This document shows positions 18,379 to 28,928 of a DNA stretch of 64,000 nucleotides, piece after piece; the first letter of the stretch is position 1, and each line of letters starts with the position of its first letter. The stretch covers positions 1,984,001 to 2,048,000 of the forward strand of contig NZ_AP018441.1 of the NCBI RefSeq assembly GCF_009937975.1, read 5' to 3'. This DNA is from Undibacterium sp. YM2. GTDB taxonomy: Bacteria > Pseudomonadota > Gammaproteobacteria > Burkholderiales > Burkholderiaceae_D. Under the pieces are notes generated by a model. The model was not told where the DNA came from. It was given only the letters and a program-made list of their open reading frames with translations, and did no database searches. The position numbers and the translations under genes are program-made.

Positions 18379-20675
18379 TTGCGCAAGAACTGGAAGTTAG
18401 TTTGCACATGGCTTTTGTCGAGGCCAGGCAGGCTCGTTATGAATTCATCACGGTAGAGCACCTGCTGCTCGCCTTGCTGGATAACCCTTCTGCTGCGGAG
18501 GTGTTAAGAGCCTGCGCAGTGAATATCGAGGATTTGCGCAAAACCCTGGGTAATTTTATTACTGATAATACCCCTACAGTTCCTGGCACCAATGAGGTGG
18601 ATACCCAGCCTACGCTTGGTTTCCAGCGCGTGATACAGCGCGCCATCATGCACGTGCAGTCTGCCTCAAATGGCAAGAAAGAGGTGACTGGTGCGAATGT
18701 GCTGGTCGCCATCTTCGGTGAAAAGGATTCGCATGCTGTGTATTATTTACATCAGCAGGGCGTGACACGTCTGGATGTGGTCAACTTCATTTCGCATGGC
18801 GTACGTAAAGATAGCCATAACGAAGTACCAAAATCACCTGAAGGCGGTGAAGAAAACCAGGCCGAAGCACAAGCCAAGGAAAATCCGCTGGATCAGTTCA
18901 CCCAGAACCTGAACAAGGCCGCTGCTGAAGGCAAGATAGACCCGCTGATAGGCCGCGACAACGAAGTAGAGCGCGTGATCCAGATCCTTTGCCGTCGCCG
19001 CAAAAACAATCCTTTGCTGGTGGGTGAAGCCGGTGTTGGTAAAACAGCTATTGCCGAGGGCCTGGCATGGCGCATCACGCAAAGTGATGTACCTGATATT
19101 TTGCAAAACGCTGTTGTCTATTCTCTGGATATGGGGGCTTTGCTCGCAGGTACCAAATACCGTGGCGACTTTGAGTTGCGCCTCAAGGGTGTGCTTAAAC
19201 AGCTCAAAGACACGCCTAACGGCATTTTGTTCATTGATGAAATCCATACCATCATTGGTGCGGGTTCTGCATCCGGTGGTACGCTGGATGCGTCCAATCT
19301 CTTGAAACCAGCCTTGTCCAGTGGACAACTGAAGTGCATAGGTGCGACCACTTATACAGAATACCGTGGTGTTTTTGAAAAAGACCATGCACTGGCACGT
19401 CGTTTCCAGAAAATCGATGTCAACGAACCAACGGTAGAACAAACCGTACAAATCTTGCGTGGCTTGAAAGCCAAGTTCGAAGAGCATCACAACGTCAAGT
19501 ATTCAGCGTCTGCGCTGACGACTGCGGCAGAGCTGTCTGCACGATTCATCAATGACCGTCATTTGCCTGACAAGGCGATTGATGTCATCGACGAGGCTGG
19601 TGCTGCGCAGCGTATTTTGCCCAAGTCCAAGCAAAAGAAAACCATAGGCAAGGCCGATATCGAAGACATCATTTCGAAAATCGCCCGTATTCCGCCACAG
19701 ACTGTTAACCAGGATGACCGCAGCAAACTGCAAACCATAGAACGCGACCTGAAAAATGTCGTGTTTGGCCAGGAGCCTGCGATTGAAGCCTTGGCTTCCT
19801 CGATCAAGATGGCGCGTGCTGGCCTCGGCAAGACAGACAAGCCTATTGGTTCCTTCCTGTTCTCAGGTCCCACCGGTGTGGGCAAAACCGAGGTTGCCAA
19901 GCAACTGGCATTCACCCTTGGTATAGAATTGATACGCTTTGACATGTCTGAATACATGGAGCGCCATGCCGTCAGCCGTCTGATTGGTGCGCCTCCGGGT
20001 TATGTCGGCTTTGATCAGGGTGGTTTGATGACTGAGGCCATCACCAAAAAACCACATGCCGTGTTGTTGCTGGATGAAATTGAAAAAGCGCATCCTGATG
20101 TTTTCAACATCTTGTTGCAGGTGATGGACCATGGCACGTTAACAGATAACAACGGTCGCAAGGCAGATTTCCGCAATGTGATCATTATCATGACGACCAA
20201 TGCCGGTGCTGAAAGTTTGCAAAAACGTTCTATCGGTTTCAACGACAGCAAAGAAGCTGGCGATGAAATGGCGGATATCAAACGCATGTTTACGCCAGAG
20301 TTCCGTAACCGTCTGGATGCCATTATCAGCTTCCGCGCACTCGACGAAGAGATCATCTTGCGTGTGGTCGACAAATTCCTCATGCAGCTCGAAGAGCAAT
20401 TGCATGAGAAAAAAGTTGAAGCTACCTTTAGTGATAATTTGCGCAAGTTCCTCGGTAAAAAAGGCTTTGATCCTTTGATGGGCGCAAGACCTATGGCGCG
20501 CTTGATACAGGATATGATACGCAAAGCCTTGGCGGATGAGCTCTTATTCGGTAAGCTGGTGACAGGCGGACGTGTGATTGTTGATCTTGACGATAAAGAC
20601 CAGATAAAACTGGAATTTTCTGAAGGCGATGCCACCCCACCAGAGGCATCACAAGAGGTGGTGGAAGTAGAATAA
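18375..20675 (+). CDS. clpA: ATP-dependent Clp protease ATP-binding subunit ClpA
   Basis: ClpA is the AAA+ unfoldase that feeds substrates to ClpP. The 766-residue protein has an N-terminal Clp-N domain (about 1-145) and two AAA+ modules. Walker A sites are GEAGVGKT near 216-223 and GPTGVGKT near 498-505, with Walker B segments LFIDEIHT and LLLDEIEK. The start [10 protein letters not shown] at 18375 has GGAGGAAG just upstream inside clpS. A GC-rich terminator follows at 20691. There is no ClpB-type middle domain, so ClpA is the right call. Confidence 0.96.
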   Translation: MIAQELEVSLHMAFVEARQARYEFITVEHLLLALLDNPSAAEVLRACAVNIEDLRKTLGNFITDNTPTVPGTNEVDTQPTLGFQRVIQRAIMHVQSASNGKKEVTGANVLVAIFGEKDSHAVYYLHQQGVTRLDVVNFISHGVRKDSHNEVPKSPEGGEENQAEAQAKENPLDQFTQNLNKAAAEGKIDPLIGRDNEVERVIQILCRRRKNNPLLVGEAGVGKTAIAEGLAWRITQSDVPDILQNAVVYSLDMGALLAGTKYRGDFELRLKGVLKQLKDTPNGILFIDEIHTIIGAGSASGGTLDASNLLKPALSSGQLKCIGATTYTEYRGVFEKDHALARRFQKIDVNEPTVEQTVQILRGLKAKFEEHHNVKYSASALTTAAELSARFINDRHLPDKAIDVIDEAGAAQRILPKSKQKKTIGKADIEDIISKIARIPPQTVNQDDRSKLQTIERDLKNVVFGQEPAIEALASSIKMARAGLGKTDKPIGSFLFSGPTGVGKTEVAKQLAFTLGIELIRFDMSEYMERHAVSRLIGAPPGYVGFDQGGLMTEAITKKPHAVLLLDEIEKAHPDVFNILLQVMDHGTLTDNNGRKADFRNVIIIMTTNAGAESLQKRSIGFNDSKEAGDEMADIKRMFTPEFRNRLDAIISFRALDEEIILRVVDKFLMQLEEQLHEKKVEATFSDNLRKFLGKKGFDPLMGARPMARLIQDMIRKALADELLFGKLVTGGRVIVDLDDKDQIKLEFSEGDATPPEASQEVVEVE

Positions 20676-20690
20676 TCCTGCCCTTGTCTG

Positions 20691-20714
20691 CCCCGGCCCT
20701 GGCCGGGGTTTTTT
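20691..20714 (+). terminator. terminator of clpS-clpA
   Basis: CCCCGGCC and GGCCGGGG (20691-20708) form a compact hairpin followed by six T's. Confidence 0.85.
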
Positions 20715-20749
20715 ATTAATTTGTATATTTTTGCGTGATGGAGACAAGT

Positions 20750-21016
20750 ATGGCTGGCCTGACACTTCCCACATATGTCCTTGAATATACAACTAAAACC
20801 ATAGACGCAGTTCTGTCCCAGGCCGCCCTGGAAGGAAATGAGGTTGAAGTTGATGTCTATGAGCGTAGCGATGTCAGCAAGAAGCATGTTGCACTGGGCA
20901 AGCGCCTGAAAAGCGATAGTGACATGTTCCGCGTCTCAGTAGGTTCTCATGATGATGACTGGAATTACACCATTCTGCGTGAATCGGCGGGGCGCAGCCG
21001 AAAAATGAAAAAGTAG
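20750..21016 (+). CDS. small conserved-looking hypothetical protein
   Basis: This is an 88-residue soluble protein with no signal peptide or membrane segment. It shows alternating hydrophobic/charged stretches (VEVDVYERSD, DMFRVSVGSHDDDWNYTILRE) suggestive of a small beta-sheet, and a basic C-terminus (RSRKMKK). I do not recognise the family. The ATG at 20750 is chosen because GGAG lies six bases upstream; in-frame starts at 20735 and 20738 lack one. It has its own terminator shared with the convergent osmC-like gene, which supports expression. Confidence 0.65.
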   Translation: MAGLTLPTYVLEYTTKTIDAVLSQAALEGNEVEVDVYERSDVSKKHVALGKRLKSDSDMFRVSVGSHDDDWNYTILRESAGRSRKMKK

Positions 21017-21020
21017 TAGC

Positions 21021-21066
21021 AAAACAAAAGCCCGGCGCAGATTGAACTGAGCCGGGCTTTTGTTTT
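21021..21066. terminator. bidirectional terminator, 16-bp perfect stem
   Basis: AAAACAAAAGCCCGGC (21021-21036) pairs perfectly with GCCGGGCTTTTGTTTT (21051-21066). It serves both the small hypothetical gene and the convergent OsmC gene. Confidence 0.92.
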
Positions 21067-21073
21067 GAGCTTA

Positions 21074-21478
21074 TCAGCCTGCAGTGGTTTCTATGATGGG
21101 CGAACTGGTGATGGTCTTATGCACTGGGCACTTTGCCGCGATGGCGACCAGTCTGGTTCTTTGCTCATCAGTTAAATCTGCACCATGCAGGATGACTTCT
21201 TTCTTGAATATGTCTTGCGCGCCTTCTTTGTGATGTGTCAATTTGACTTCAACCTTGTCCAAAGGCCATTGATGCTGGCTCGCATACCAGCGCACTGTCA
21301 TTGCCGTGCACTCCCCCAGCGCTGCAGTCAATAAGTCGAATGGGGCGGGGCCCAGGTTACCGCCACCGGCATCCAATGGTTCGTCACCTTTGATCAGGTG
21401 GCCAGAGACATTGATATCTACGGCAAAAGCGTTTTCGTCTGTTTCAATGATATGGGCAAAGATAGTTTGATCTGACAT
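21074..21478 (-). CDS. OsmC/Ohr family peroxiredoxin-like protein
   Basis: This 134-residue protein has the OsmC fold, which in characterised members reduces organic hydroperoxides with two cysteines. The first Cys lies in LTAALGECTAMTVRWYASQ (about residue 53) and the second in AIAAKCPVHKT (about residue 115). GGGNLGPAPFDLL is the family-typical loop before the first Cys. It belongs to the shorter, YhfA/OsmC-like branch. It follows the pirin gene by eight bases on the same strand, so the two are probably co-transcribed. Confidence 0.9.
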   Translation of the reverse strand: MSDQTIFAHIIETDENAFAVDINVSGHLIKGDEPLDAGGGNLGPAPFDLLTAALGECTAMTVRWYASQHQWPLDKVEVKLTHHKEGAQDIFKKEVILHGADLTDEQRTRLVAIAAKCPVHKTITSSPIIETTAG

Positions 21479-21486
21479 GCTGCTTC

Positions 21487-22353
21487 CTATTCAGGTAATG
21501 GGATGAATTCATTGTCGCCCGGGACTTTGGCAAAGCGCCCAGCCTTCCAGTCGGCTTTTGCCTGTTCTATGCGCGCTTCTGAAGTGGATACAAAATTCCA
21601 GAAAATATAGCGCTGTTCAGGCAGGTTCGCGCCGCCCAGCAATACCAGATGAGCGTCGCTGGTAGCTGTAATGATCACGTTGGCACCTTCTTCGAAGACT
21701 GGCATGGTGCGTTCTTCAACGGCTTCATCATTGATGCTGATCTGGCCTGAGATCAGATACAAAGCACGTTCAGCATATTCTGCCGGTACTTGCAACTGTG
21801 TACCCGCAGGCATTTTTGCCTCTACATAAAACAACGGGCTGAAAATTTTAACGGGAGCCGTGTGCCCATAGGCAGAACCGGCAATCAGTTTTAGTGTCAC
21901 CTGGCCAATATCAAACACCGGCAAACTCTCTGACGCATGATGATGAAACGAGGGCTCGACTTCTTCAAATTCCTTCGGCAAGGCCACCCAGCTTTGCAGG
22001 CCATGTACTGTGCGCGTCTGCGCACGTTGGGCATCGCTATTGCGTTCTGAATGGGTAATGCCGCGTCCTGCAGTCATCCAGTTGACTGCGCCAGCCAGTA
22101 TCTCTTGTTCTGAGCCCAGGCTGTCGCGATGGAACATGCTGCCTTCAAACAGATAAGTGACTGTTGCCAGGCCTATGTGAGGATGGGGACGCACATCCAT
22201 GCCTTGTCCGGCCTCGAATTGGGCTGGGCCCATGTGGTCCAGGAAGATGAATGGGCCAACCAGGTGCCGTTTGGCGAAGGGTAAAATGCGCCCGACAGTA
22301 AAACCCCCAAGGTCTTTGCTGCGTGCAGGTATGGTCAGACTGATGACGCTCAT
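21487..22353 (-). CDS. pirin family protein
   Basis: This is a 288-residue bicupin. The N-terminal cupin has the metal-binding residues of pirins: HPHIGLATVTYLFEG gives two histidines, MFHRDSLGSEQEI adds a third histidine and a glutamate. GPFIFLDHMGPAQF and GRGITHSERN are further pirin signatures. Bacterial pirins include quercetin dioxygenases and redox-linked regulators; the exact role is unknown. The ATG at 22353 (MSVISLTIPAR) follows GGAAAT; an upstream in-frame ATG adds 12 residues that do not look conserved. Confidence 0.9.
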   Translation of the reverse strand: MSVISLTIPARSKDLGGFTVGRILPFAKRHLVGPFIFLDHMGPAQFEAGQGMDVRPHPHIGLATVTYLFEGSMFHRDSLGSEQEILAGAVNWMTAGRGITHSERNSDAQRAQTRTVHGLQSWVALPKEFEEVEPSFHHHASESLPVFDIGQVTLKLIAGSAYGHTAPVKIFSPLFYVEAKMPAGTQLQVPAEYAERALYLISGQISINDEAVEERTMPVFEEGANVIITATSDAHLVLLGGANLPEQRYIFWNFVSTSEARIEQAKADWKAGRFAKVPGDNEFIPLPE

Positions 22354-22609
22354 GATAGATTTCCAATAAAGATTTGTAAGGATACTCAAGTCGCTCAGAG
22401 TTCAGGCTTCAGTTATTCAGTTTGAATAAGCATCGCGTGACAGTGATGTCGCTTAATATCATTTAATCAGCATTTTAATCCAGATTGATCATTGCAGCCT
22501 TGCCCAGGTACGCCAGGTTTTATCGCATCGGCACTTGATCATCTTGCTTTACAATGTGGCAAGCCAATTTGCACTTAATTTGATTCTTAATTTCAACAAG
22601 GACATCATC

Positions 22610-23134
22610 ATGAAATTACTCGCCTTCGCCGCCAGCAGCAGCAAAAAATCCATCAACAAACAATTGGTCACTTATGCTGCCAGGCAGGTCGCAGGTGCTG
22701 AAGTTGAATTGCTGGATTTGAATGACTATGAACTGCCTTTGTTCAGCGTAGATAAAGAAGCAGACCTGGGCAAGCCGGCACTGGCGCAGGCATTCCTGGA
22801 CAGGATCGCTGCCAGCGACGCCATCCTGATTTCTTTTGCTGAGCATAATGGCTCATACAGCGCTGCCTATAAAAACCTGTTTGACTGGTGCTCACGTGCC
22901 AATGCCAAGGTGTTCCAGGGCAAGCCCATGGTCATGCTTTCGACCTCTCCTGGTGCACGTGGTGGTGCCAGTGTACTGGCTGCAGCCACAGGATCTGCTC
23001 CATTCTTTGGCGGGCAACTGAAGGCAAGTTTGTCTGTGCCTGCGTTCCATGAAAATTTTGATGTGGAGAAGCAGGAATTGAAGAATGAGGAGTTGAAAGC
23101 TAAATTGGTTGCGGTGCTGGCCAGCCTCGCTTGA
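22610..23134 (+). CDS. NAD(P)H-dependent FMN reductase
   Basis: This is a 174-residue flavodoxin-fold oxidoreductase. The FMN-phosphate loop is AASSSKKSINKQL (about 8-20). The ring-binding loops are AEHNGSYSAAYKNLFDWCSR (about 80-99) and LSTSPGARGGASVL (about 113-126), all typical of the NADPH-dependent FMN/quinone reductase family (YieF/ChrR-like). The start MKLLAFAASS has AAGGA upstream. It is divergent from the pirin/OsmC pair, with about 250 bases of unremarkable AT-rich DNA between. The physiological substrate is unknown. Confidence 0.92.
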   Translation: MKLLAFAASSSKKSINKQLVTYAARQVAGAEVELLDLNDYELPLFSVDKEADLGKPALAQAFLDRIAASDAILISFAEHNGSYSAAYKNLFDWCSRANAKVFQGKPMVMLSTSPGARGGASVLAAATGSAPFFGGQLKASLSVPAFHENFDVEKQELKNEELKAKLVAVLASLA

Positions 23135-23149
23135 AAACCTGCGATAAAA

Positions 23150-23587
23150 ATGAGCTTGTTTAAACTGCCTTTGCATTTGCCAGGCTATAAGTTCATGGCC
23201 ATGGCTTATTTGGTAGTGGCAGTCATATTGATCTGGGCTGGAACTTTCCCAAATGAATATCTATTATCTTTGGGAAAGGTAGCGGACGCCCATGCTTTTC
23301 CATTTGTTCCCCTGGCTCTTGAGTTGTCGCTTTTATTGCTAGTTTGCTGGCTTCAAATATGGGCGCTCTCGGTATATGCGTGGCGAAGAGTGGGAAGACT
23401 GCTTGTTTGCCTTGTTTTGACTGGTGGTTTAGCTATGCTTTCCGCTTTGGGTGTCGTGCATTCATCACGGCAATATATTTATTTTGTTCTTGCAGTGATT
23501 GCTCTCGCACTGGCAGATGCAATACTGATAATCAGTTTCAGTGTTATCGCTCTGGTGTCACAATTAAAATTGCCAGTAACTCGCTGA
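23150..23587 (+). CDS. small four-helix membrane protein, unknown function
   Basis: This is a 145-residue, very hydrophobic protein with about four membrane spans (roughly 18-36, 47-70, 77-100 and 108-135). No family motif is recognised. It starts 15 bases after the FMN reductase stop with a poor ribosome site (only A-rich sequence before the ATG), so translation may depend on coupling. A hairpin without a U-tract follows (23591-23622). Being real is likely given codon usage and hydrophobic pattern; function cannot be assigned. Confidence 0.6.
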   Translation: MSLFKLPLHLPGYKFMAMAYLVVAVILIWAGTFPNEYLLSLGKVADAHAFPFVPLALELSLLLLVCWLQIWALSVYAWRRVGRLLVCLVLTGGLAMLSALGVVHSSRQYIYFVLAVIALALADAILIISFSVIALVSQLKLPVTR

Positions 23588-23590
23588 AGG

Positions 23591-23622
23591 AGCAGTTCCT
23601 GTTCAGGCACGCAGGAACTGCT
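23591..23622 (+). terminator. hairpin after the small membrane protein gene
   Basis: AGCAGTTCCTG (23591-23601) and CAGGAACTGCT (23612-23622) are perfect 11-bp arms with a 10-base loop. There is no clear U-run, so it is a weak terminator or mRNA end hairpin. Confidence 0.45.
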
Positions 23623-23657
23623 TCATAAAAGGTATTTGGGAACTTCAACGGCTTTTC

Positions 23658-24107
23658 TTAATGCTTGCCCGTACTACCAAACCCACCCTCACCACGCTCA
23701 CTCTGTCCAAATTCATCGACGATATTAAAACCGACTTGCAGCACCGGCACGATGATCAGTTGCGCCAGTCTTTCCATAGGTTGCAGGGTGAACTCTGACT
23801 GGCCACGGTTCCAGGTTGATACCATCAACTGGCCCTGGTAGTCAGAATCAATCAGGCCGACCAGGTTGCCCAGCACGATACCGTTTTTATGGCCCATGCC
23901 GCTGCGTGGCAGGATCATGGCGGCATAGCCTGGGTCGGCGATGTGGATGGCCAAACCGGTAGGGATCAACACTGTCTGGCCGGGTTGTATGGTAATCGCT
24001 TCATCTATGCAGGCACGCAGGTCCAGGCCGGCGCTGCCAGGTGTGCCGTAGGCTGGCAGCATGTCTTTCATGCGGCTGTCGAGGATTTTCAGGTCTATGT
24101 TTTTCAT
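23658..24107 (-). CDS. dut: deoxyuridine 5'-triphosphate nucleotidohydrolase (dUTPase)
   Basis: dUTPase hydrolyses dUTP to dUMP, keeping uracil out of DNA and supplying dTMP synthesis. The 149-residue trimeric-type protein shows the conserved motifs in order: [12 protein letters not shown] (motif 1), [12 protein letters not shown] (2), [11 protein letters not shown] (3), [10 protein letters not shown] (4) and [10 protein letters not shown] at the C-terminus (5). It is the last gene of the ribF-ileS-lspA-coaBC-dut run; dut next to coaBC is common in proteobacteria. An 11-bp hairpin lies between it and coaBC. Confidence 0.97.
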   Translation of the reverse strand: MKNIDLKILDSRMKDMLPAYGTPGSAGLDLRACIDEAITIQPGQTVLIPTGLAIHIADPGYAAMILPRSGMGHKNGIVLGNLVGLIDSDYQGQLMVSTWNRGQSEFTLQPMERLAQLIIVPVLQVGFNIVDEFGQSERGEGGFGSTGKH

Positions 24108-24126
24108 GGTATTGAGAAAAAATAAT

Positions 24127-24152
24127 GCTCAAAGAGCGGGCGCTCTTTGAGC
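24127..24152 (-). other. intercistronic hairpin between coaBC and dut
   Basis: GCTCAAAGAGC (24127-24137) and its exact complement GCTCTTTGAGC (24142-24152) close a 4-base loop. There is no following U-tract in the operon direction. It is more like an mRNA processing or stability element than a terminator. Confidence 0.6.
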
Positions 24153-24165
24153 AGGTAGGGGAGAT

Positions 24166-25377
24166 TTAAATGAGGCTGGAACGCAAGGCGATTTCTGCCA
24201 CCAGTTGTTGAGCCAGCGCTTGTTTGTCGGCGCGCGGCAAAGTCGTGTGGCCGTGCACATCAAACAGTACCAGCTCATTCTCATCCTTGCCAAAGGTATG
24301 GTGACCGATATTGCCAACCAGCAGAGGCACGTCTTTTTTCTGGCGTTTGGCGGCACCATATTGCAAAAGGTTTTCTGATTCTGCGGCAAAGCCCACGCAA
24401 TAAGGCGCATTCGGCATGGCGGCGACGCTGGCCAATATGTCAGGGTTTTGTGCAAATTGCAGTTGCGGCGCATCGCCATCACTGGTCTTTTTCAGTTTCT
24501 GCGTGCTGGCGTTGGCAACGCGCCAGTCGGCGACAGCGGCAACGGCAACAAACACATCCTGCTTGTGCTGCCTGAGTTGAGCCACTACCGCATCAAACAT
24601 TTGCTGGGCAGTTTGCACATCGACGCGGCGCACGCCATACGGTGCATCCAGCGCGGTAGGGCCGGACACCAGAGTGACGATGGCACCAGCTTCCCAAGCT
24701 GCCTGCGCTATCGCATAACCCATTTTGCCGGACGACAGATTGGTGATGCCGCGTACCGGGTCTATCGGTTCAAACGTAGGGCCGGCAGTGATCAATACAT
24801 GCTTGCCCGCCAGCGTTTTGGCCTGGAAGGAGGCGATGATTTCTGTCAGTAATTGCTCGGGTTCCAGCATGCGGCCCATGCCGGTTTCTCCACAAGCCTG
24901 GTCGCCAGCAGCCGGGCCCAGCAGGTGTATGCCATCTGCCCTGATCTGTTGCACATTGCGTTGGGTGGCAGGGTTTTGCCACATCTCCACATTCATGGCC
25001 GGAGCGACAAGCAGCGGTAAGCTGGCCGGGCGGGCAACACACAGGGTTGACAGCAAATCATTGCAGGCACCATGTGCCAGCTTGAAGATAAAATCCGTAC
25101 TGCAAGGCGCGATGACGATGGCATCAGCATCACGCGTCAGGTCTATATGCGGCATATTATTATTGATGCGCGCATCCCACTGGTCGGTATATACCGTATT
25201 GCCAGACAGGGCTTGCATGGTCACCGGCGTGATGAAATGAGTGGCAGATTCTGTCATCACCACCTGTACATTGGCTCCAGCCTTGCCTAGCGCCCGTGTC
25301 AGTTCTGCAATCTTGTAGCAGGCGACGCCACCGGTCAGGCCCAGAACGATTTTTTTACCAGCCAGTCGCAGACTCAT
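24166..25377 (-). CDS. coaBC: bifunctional phosphopantothenoylcysteine decarboxylase / phosphopantothenate-cysteine ligase
   Basis: CoaBC makes 4'-phosphopantetheine from phosphopantothenate and cysteine in two steps of coenzyme A synthesis. The CoaC flavoprotein half (about 1-190) has GLTGGVACYK, catalytic His77 in NNMPHIDL, the PAMNVEMW motif (127-134) and the active-site Cys163 in DQACGETGMGR. The CoaB half (about 190-400) opens with HVLITAGPTFEPIDPVRGI and TNLSSGKMG. The 403-residue length is standard. It is 11 bases after lspA. Confidence 0.96.
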   Translation of the reverse strand: MSLRLAGKKIVLGLTGGVACYKIAELTRALGKAGANVQVVMTESATHFITPVTMQALSGNTVYTDQWDARINNNMPHIDLTRDADAIVIAPCSTDFIFKLAHGACNDLLSTLCVARPASLPLLVAPAMNVEMWQNPATQRNVQQIRADGIHLLGPAAGDQACGETGMGRMLEPEQLLTEIIASFQAKTLAGKHVLITAGPTFEPIDPVRGITNLSSGKMGYAIAQAAWEAGAIVTLVSGPTALDAPYGVRRVDVQTAQQMFDAVVAQLRQHKQDVFVAVAAVADWRVANASTQKLKKTSDGDAPQLQFAQNPDILASVAAMPNAPYCVGFAAESENLLQYGAAKRQKKDVPLLVGNIGHHTFGKDENELVLFDVHGHTTLPRADKQALAQQLVAEIALRSSLI

Positions 25378-25388
25378 GGTGCTACTCC

Positions 25389-25916
25389 TTATTTTTTCAC
25401 ACGACGTAGTTCATCAAGTATGAATAATGCCGCACCTATGCAAATCGCGCTGTCAGCGATGTTAAAGGCTGCAAAGTGATAGATTTCCTTATAATGAAAA
25501 TCCAGAAAATCGATGACATGACCATATATTACCCTGTCAATGACATTGCCCAGTGCCCCGCCCATGATCAGGGACAACGCCGTGCAAAACAGTTTTTGTC
25601 CTGCATGGCGCTTCAGCAGGTAGGTGATGTAAGTTGCGGCGATTAAACCGATTGCTGTAAAGAAGTAACGCTGCCAGCCGCCTTGCGCTGCCAGGAAGTT
25701 GAAAGCTGCCCCTTGATTGTAAGCCAGGGTCAGATTGAAAAACGAGGTGATGCCCAGGGTTTCACCATAGGTAAAGGCCTTGTCGATCGTAATCTTGCTT
25801 ACCTGATCAAGCAGAATAATGATAGCCGCCAGACCCAGCCAGGGTATCAGACTGGAACCCGAAGAGCGGGAACCTGAAGGATTATTGGAAGCAGCAGAAC
25901 TTTTTTTGGTTGCCAT
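25389..25916 (-). CDS. lspA: lipoprotein signal peptidase (signal peptidase II)
   Basis: LspA removes the signal peptide of prolipoproteins in the inner membrane. The 175-residue protein has a polar N-terminal tail rich in Ser/Asn and four membrane spans. The catalytic aspartates are Asp136 in GHVIDFLDF and Asp155 in FNIADSAI, with the supporting GNVIDR segment. I prefer the ATG at 25916 (MATKKSS); an upstream in-frame ATG would lie inside the 15-bp hairpin. Location right after ileS is the usual one. Confidence 0.95.
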   Translation of the reverse strand: MATKKSSAASNNPSGSRSSGSSLIPWLGLAAIIILLDQVSKITIDKAFTYGETLGITSFFNLTLAYNQGAAFNFLAAQGGWQRYFFTAIGLIAATYITYLLKRHAGQKLFCTALSLIMGGALGNVIDRVIYGHVIDFLDFHYKEIYHFAAFNIADSAICIGAALFILDELRRVKK

Positions 25917-25948
25917 TGGCGTTAAACTCTTGTGAAGTCTTGATGAAT

Positions 25949-25982
25949 GCAAGCGTGTCAGATTTTCATCTGACACGCTTGC
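25949..25982 (-). other. strong 15-bp intercistronic hairpin between ileS and lspA
   Basis: GCAAGCGTGTCAGAT (25949-25963) pairs perfectly with ATCTGACACGCTTGC (25968-25982) around a TTTC loop. There is no U-run after it in either direction. It lies inside an operon, 16 bases past the ileS stop. Confidence 0.7.
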
Positions 25983-25997
25983 GTACCAACATTCCTG

Positions 25998-28862
25998 TTA
26001 TGCAAAGCGACGTGCTTCGCCAGCGCCAAACAGATTGCTGACGCAACGCCCACAGAGACCAGGGTGTTCTGCATGGCTGCCTACATCCGCACGATAATGC
26101 CAGCAACGCTCGCATTTTTCGTACTTGGATGGGGTAACGACTACCGCTTCTTCCGCTTCGCTGGCAACCTGTTCCACACCTGCTGCAGAGGTGATCAGGG
26201 TGAATTTCAAGTCGTCTGCAAAGCTGTTCAATACATCAAACTTGCTGCCGCTGGCCTTGATCGTCACTTCTGCCTGCAGGGATGAACCTATGCCACCTGC
26301 AACGCGCACTTCTTCCAGTTGCTTGGTCACATCCGTGCGCACTGCACGCAGGGCGGCATACTTGGTCAGCAAGGCTTCCGCATCAGCGATTTCTGGCAGG
26401 CTGTAATAAGTTTGCGTGAAGATGGTTTCGTCGCTGTCTTTATACGCATCGGCAGCAGCAAAGAACTGCCATGCTTCTTCAGCAGTGAAAGACAGCATCG
26501 GTGCCATCAGACGCAATAGGGATTGCGTGATATGCCAGATTGCAGTCTGTGCAGAGCGGCGCGCATGCGAAGTCGCACCGCTGGTGTACAGACGGTCTTT
26601 CAGGATGTCGAGGTAGAAACCACCGAGGTCTTCCGAGCAGAATGACTGCAATTTGCTGACCACAGGGTGGAATTCAAACGCATCAAAATGCGTCAGGATT
26701 TCTTTCTGCAATGCTGCCATATTGGCGATGGCATAGCGGTCTATCTCCAGCAATTCATTGATGGCGACTGCATCTTTTGCTGCATCAAAATCAGACGTAT
26801 TTGCCAGCAAGAAGCGCAGTGTATTACGGATGCGGCGATAGGCTTCCGTCACACGTTTCAGGATTTCATCAGAGATAGAGAGTTCACCGGAATAATCAGA
26901 TGATGCTACCCACAGCCGCAAGATGTCAGCACCCAGGGTGCTGGAGATTTCCTGCGGCTCCATGCCATTTTTCAAGGACTTGGACATTTTCCTGCCTTGA
27001 CCATCGACGACGAAACCATGTGTCAGCAAGGCTTTGTAAGGCGCGCGGCCATCCAGCATCGACGCTGTCAACAGCGAAGAATGGAACCAGCCGCGATGCT
27101 GGTCTGAGCCTTCCAGATAAAGGTCTGCCGGGAAGGCGGACTGCTCTTTATGTGACCCACGCAAGACGGTCTGATGTGTCACACCAGAATCAAACCACAC
27201 ATCCAGGGTGTCACGGTTCTTGACATACATGGCAGCTTCATCACCGAGCAAATCAGCAACTTCGATTTTTTGCCAGGCTTCTATGCCTTCTTTTTCTATG
27301 CGCAGTGCGATCTGTTCCAGCAACTCTGGTGTGCGTGGATGCAATTGGCCAGTTTCTTTATGCAGGAAGAAGGCCATAGGCACACCCCATTGACGCTGGC
27401 GTGACAAGGTCCAGTCAGGACGGTTGGCGATCATGCCGTGCAAGCGTGCCTTGCCCCATGCCGGGAAGAAGGCAGTGTCATCGATGGCTTTCAATGCCGT
27501 CTGACGCAGGCTGTCACCACCGGCTTTGGGCGTATTGTCCATGCTGGCAAACCATTGTGAGGTAGCGCGGTAGATGATCGGTGTCTTATGACGCCAGCAA
27601 TGCATGTAGCTATGTTCAAACATCTTGAATGCAAACAGGGTGCCAGCCTCGCGCAGTTTGTCGCAGATAGGCTTGGATGCTTCCCAGATTGTCATGCCGG
27701 CAAAGAAAGGCAGGCTGGACGCAAACTTGCCATCACCCATGACAGGGGCGATGATGTCATCATCCTTCATGCCATGTGCCTTGCATGACTGGAAATCTTC
27801 GATACCGTAGGCAGGGGCAGAGTGCACCACGCCGGTACCAGTTTCTGTACTGACGTATTCACCCAGATAGACTGGAGAAAAACGGTCATAGCCCGCATCC
27901 AGTGCTGACAAGGGATGTTTGAATTTGATTTCAGATAAATCCGCACCCAGGCAAGTTGCGATGACTTCACCTGTCAAACCGTAGTTAGTCAGGCTGGCTT
28001 CAACCAGGTCTTTTGCCAATATCAACAGGATATCTTCACCTTCGCGCTGGGTCTTGATCAGGGCGTAAGTGATTTCCGGATGCATGTTCAGCGCCTGGTT
28101 GGAAGGGATGGTCCATGGCGTTGTCGTCCAGATGACGCAATAGCCTTTGTCCAGTGGCAGTTTATCCAGCTTGAAGGCGGCAGCCAGTTTGTCATGTTCC
28201 GCAAACGGGAAGCCGACATCGATGGATGGATCGCGCTTGTTTTCGTATTCAACTTCAGCTTCCGCCAGGGCAGAGCCGCAGTCAAAACACCAGTTGACTG
28301 GTTTCAGACCGCGATAGACATAGCCTTTTTCCAGCAATTTGCCGAGTGCGCGCAGTTCATCCGCTTCATTGCCAAAGGCCATGGTTTTGTAGGGGTTGTC
28401 CCATTCGCCCAAAACACCAAGGCGGATGAAGCTGGCTTTTTGTTTTTCTATCTGTTCATTCGCATACACGCGGGCTTTGGCATGTACTTCGGCCACTGGC
28501 AGGTTTTTGCCAAACAGTTTTTCCACCTGGATTTCGATAGGCATGCCGTGGCAATCCCAGCCCGGCACATACGGTGCATCAAAGCCAGCCATGGTGCGGG
28601 CTTTGACGATCATGTCTTTCAAGATCTTGTTGACCGCGTGACCCAGATGGATATCACCATTGGCATACGGTGGGCCGTCATGCAGGATGAATTTCGGGCG
28701 ACCGGCAGATGCTTTGCGCACACGTTCATAGATTTTCTTGTCTTGCCATTCCTTGACCCACTTGGGTTCACGCTTGGCCAGATCGCCGCGCATAGGGAAG
28801 GTGGTTTCGGTCATATTGACCGGGTATTTACTGGCAGTTTTTGCCGCTTTGTTTTCAGACAT
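25998..28862 (-). CDS. ileS: isoleucyl-tRNA synthetase
   Basis: This class I synthetase charges tRNA-Ile. The 954-residue protein has the HIGH-type motif in [14 protein letters not shown] (about 66-79), a large CP1 editing domain, KMSKS in [11 protein letters not shown] (about 627), an anticodon-binding domain and a C-terminal zinc finger. The finger reads [10 protein letters not shown]...CGRCVSNL with the four cysteines intact. This is the bacterial IleRS1 form with the C-terminal Zn finger. It follows ribF by 66 bases, the canonical ribF-ileS-lspA order. Confidence 0.97.
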   Translation of the reverse strand: MSENKAAKTASKYPVNMTETTFPMRGDLAKREPKWVKEWQDKKIYERVRKASAGRPKFILHDGPPYANGDIHLGHAVNKILKDMIVKARTMAGFDAPYVPGWDCHGMPIEIQVEKLFGKNLPVAEVHAKARVYANEQIEKQKASFIRLGVLGEWDNPYKTMAFGNEADELRALGKLLEKGYVYRGLKPVNWCFDCGSALAEAEVEYENKRDPSIDVGFPFAEHDKLAAAFKLDKLPLDKGYCVIWTTTPWTIPSNQALNMHPEITYALIKTQREGEDILLILAKDLVEASLTNYGLTGEVIATCLGADLSEIKFKHPLSALDAGYDRFSPVYLGEYVSTETGTGVVHSAPAYGIEDFQSCKAHGMKDDDIIAPVMGDGKFASSLPFFAGMTIWEASKPICDKLREAGTLFAFKMFEHSYMHCWRHKTPIIYRATSQWFASMDNTPKAGGDSLRQTALKAIDDTAFFPAWGKARLHGMIANRPDWTLSRQRQWGVPMAFFLHKETGQLHPRTPELLEQIALRIEKEGIEAWQKIEVADLLGDEAAMYVKNRDTLDVWFDSGVTHQTVLRGSHKEQSAFPADLYLEGSDQHRGWFHSSLLTASMLDGRAPYKALLTHGFVVDGQGRKMSKSLKNGMEPQEISSTLGADILRLWVASSDYSGELSISDEILKRVTEAYRRIRNTLRFLLANTSDFDAAKDAVAINELLEIDRYAIANMAALQKEILTHFDAFEFHPVVSKLQSFCSEDLGGFYLDILKDRLYTSGATSHARRSAQTAIWHITQSLLRLMAPMLSFTAEEAWQFFAAADAYKDSDETIFTQTYYSLPEIADAEALLTKYAALRAVRTDVTKQLEEVRVAGGIGSSLQAEVTIKASGSKFDVLNSFADDLKFTLITSAAGVEQVASEAEEAVVVTPSKYEKCERCWHYRADVGSHAEHPGLCGRCVSNLFGAGEARRFA

Positions 28863-28928
28863 AATGAGTTTTCTATTTTTAAAATCGGGATGAAGTCACA
28901 AGCAATCACAACAAACAAAGTGTGAGCT

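Noticed and set aside
28080..28925. 281-codon open frame antisense to ileS
   Set aside because: It lies fully inside ileS and shows only the complement of its codons.
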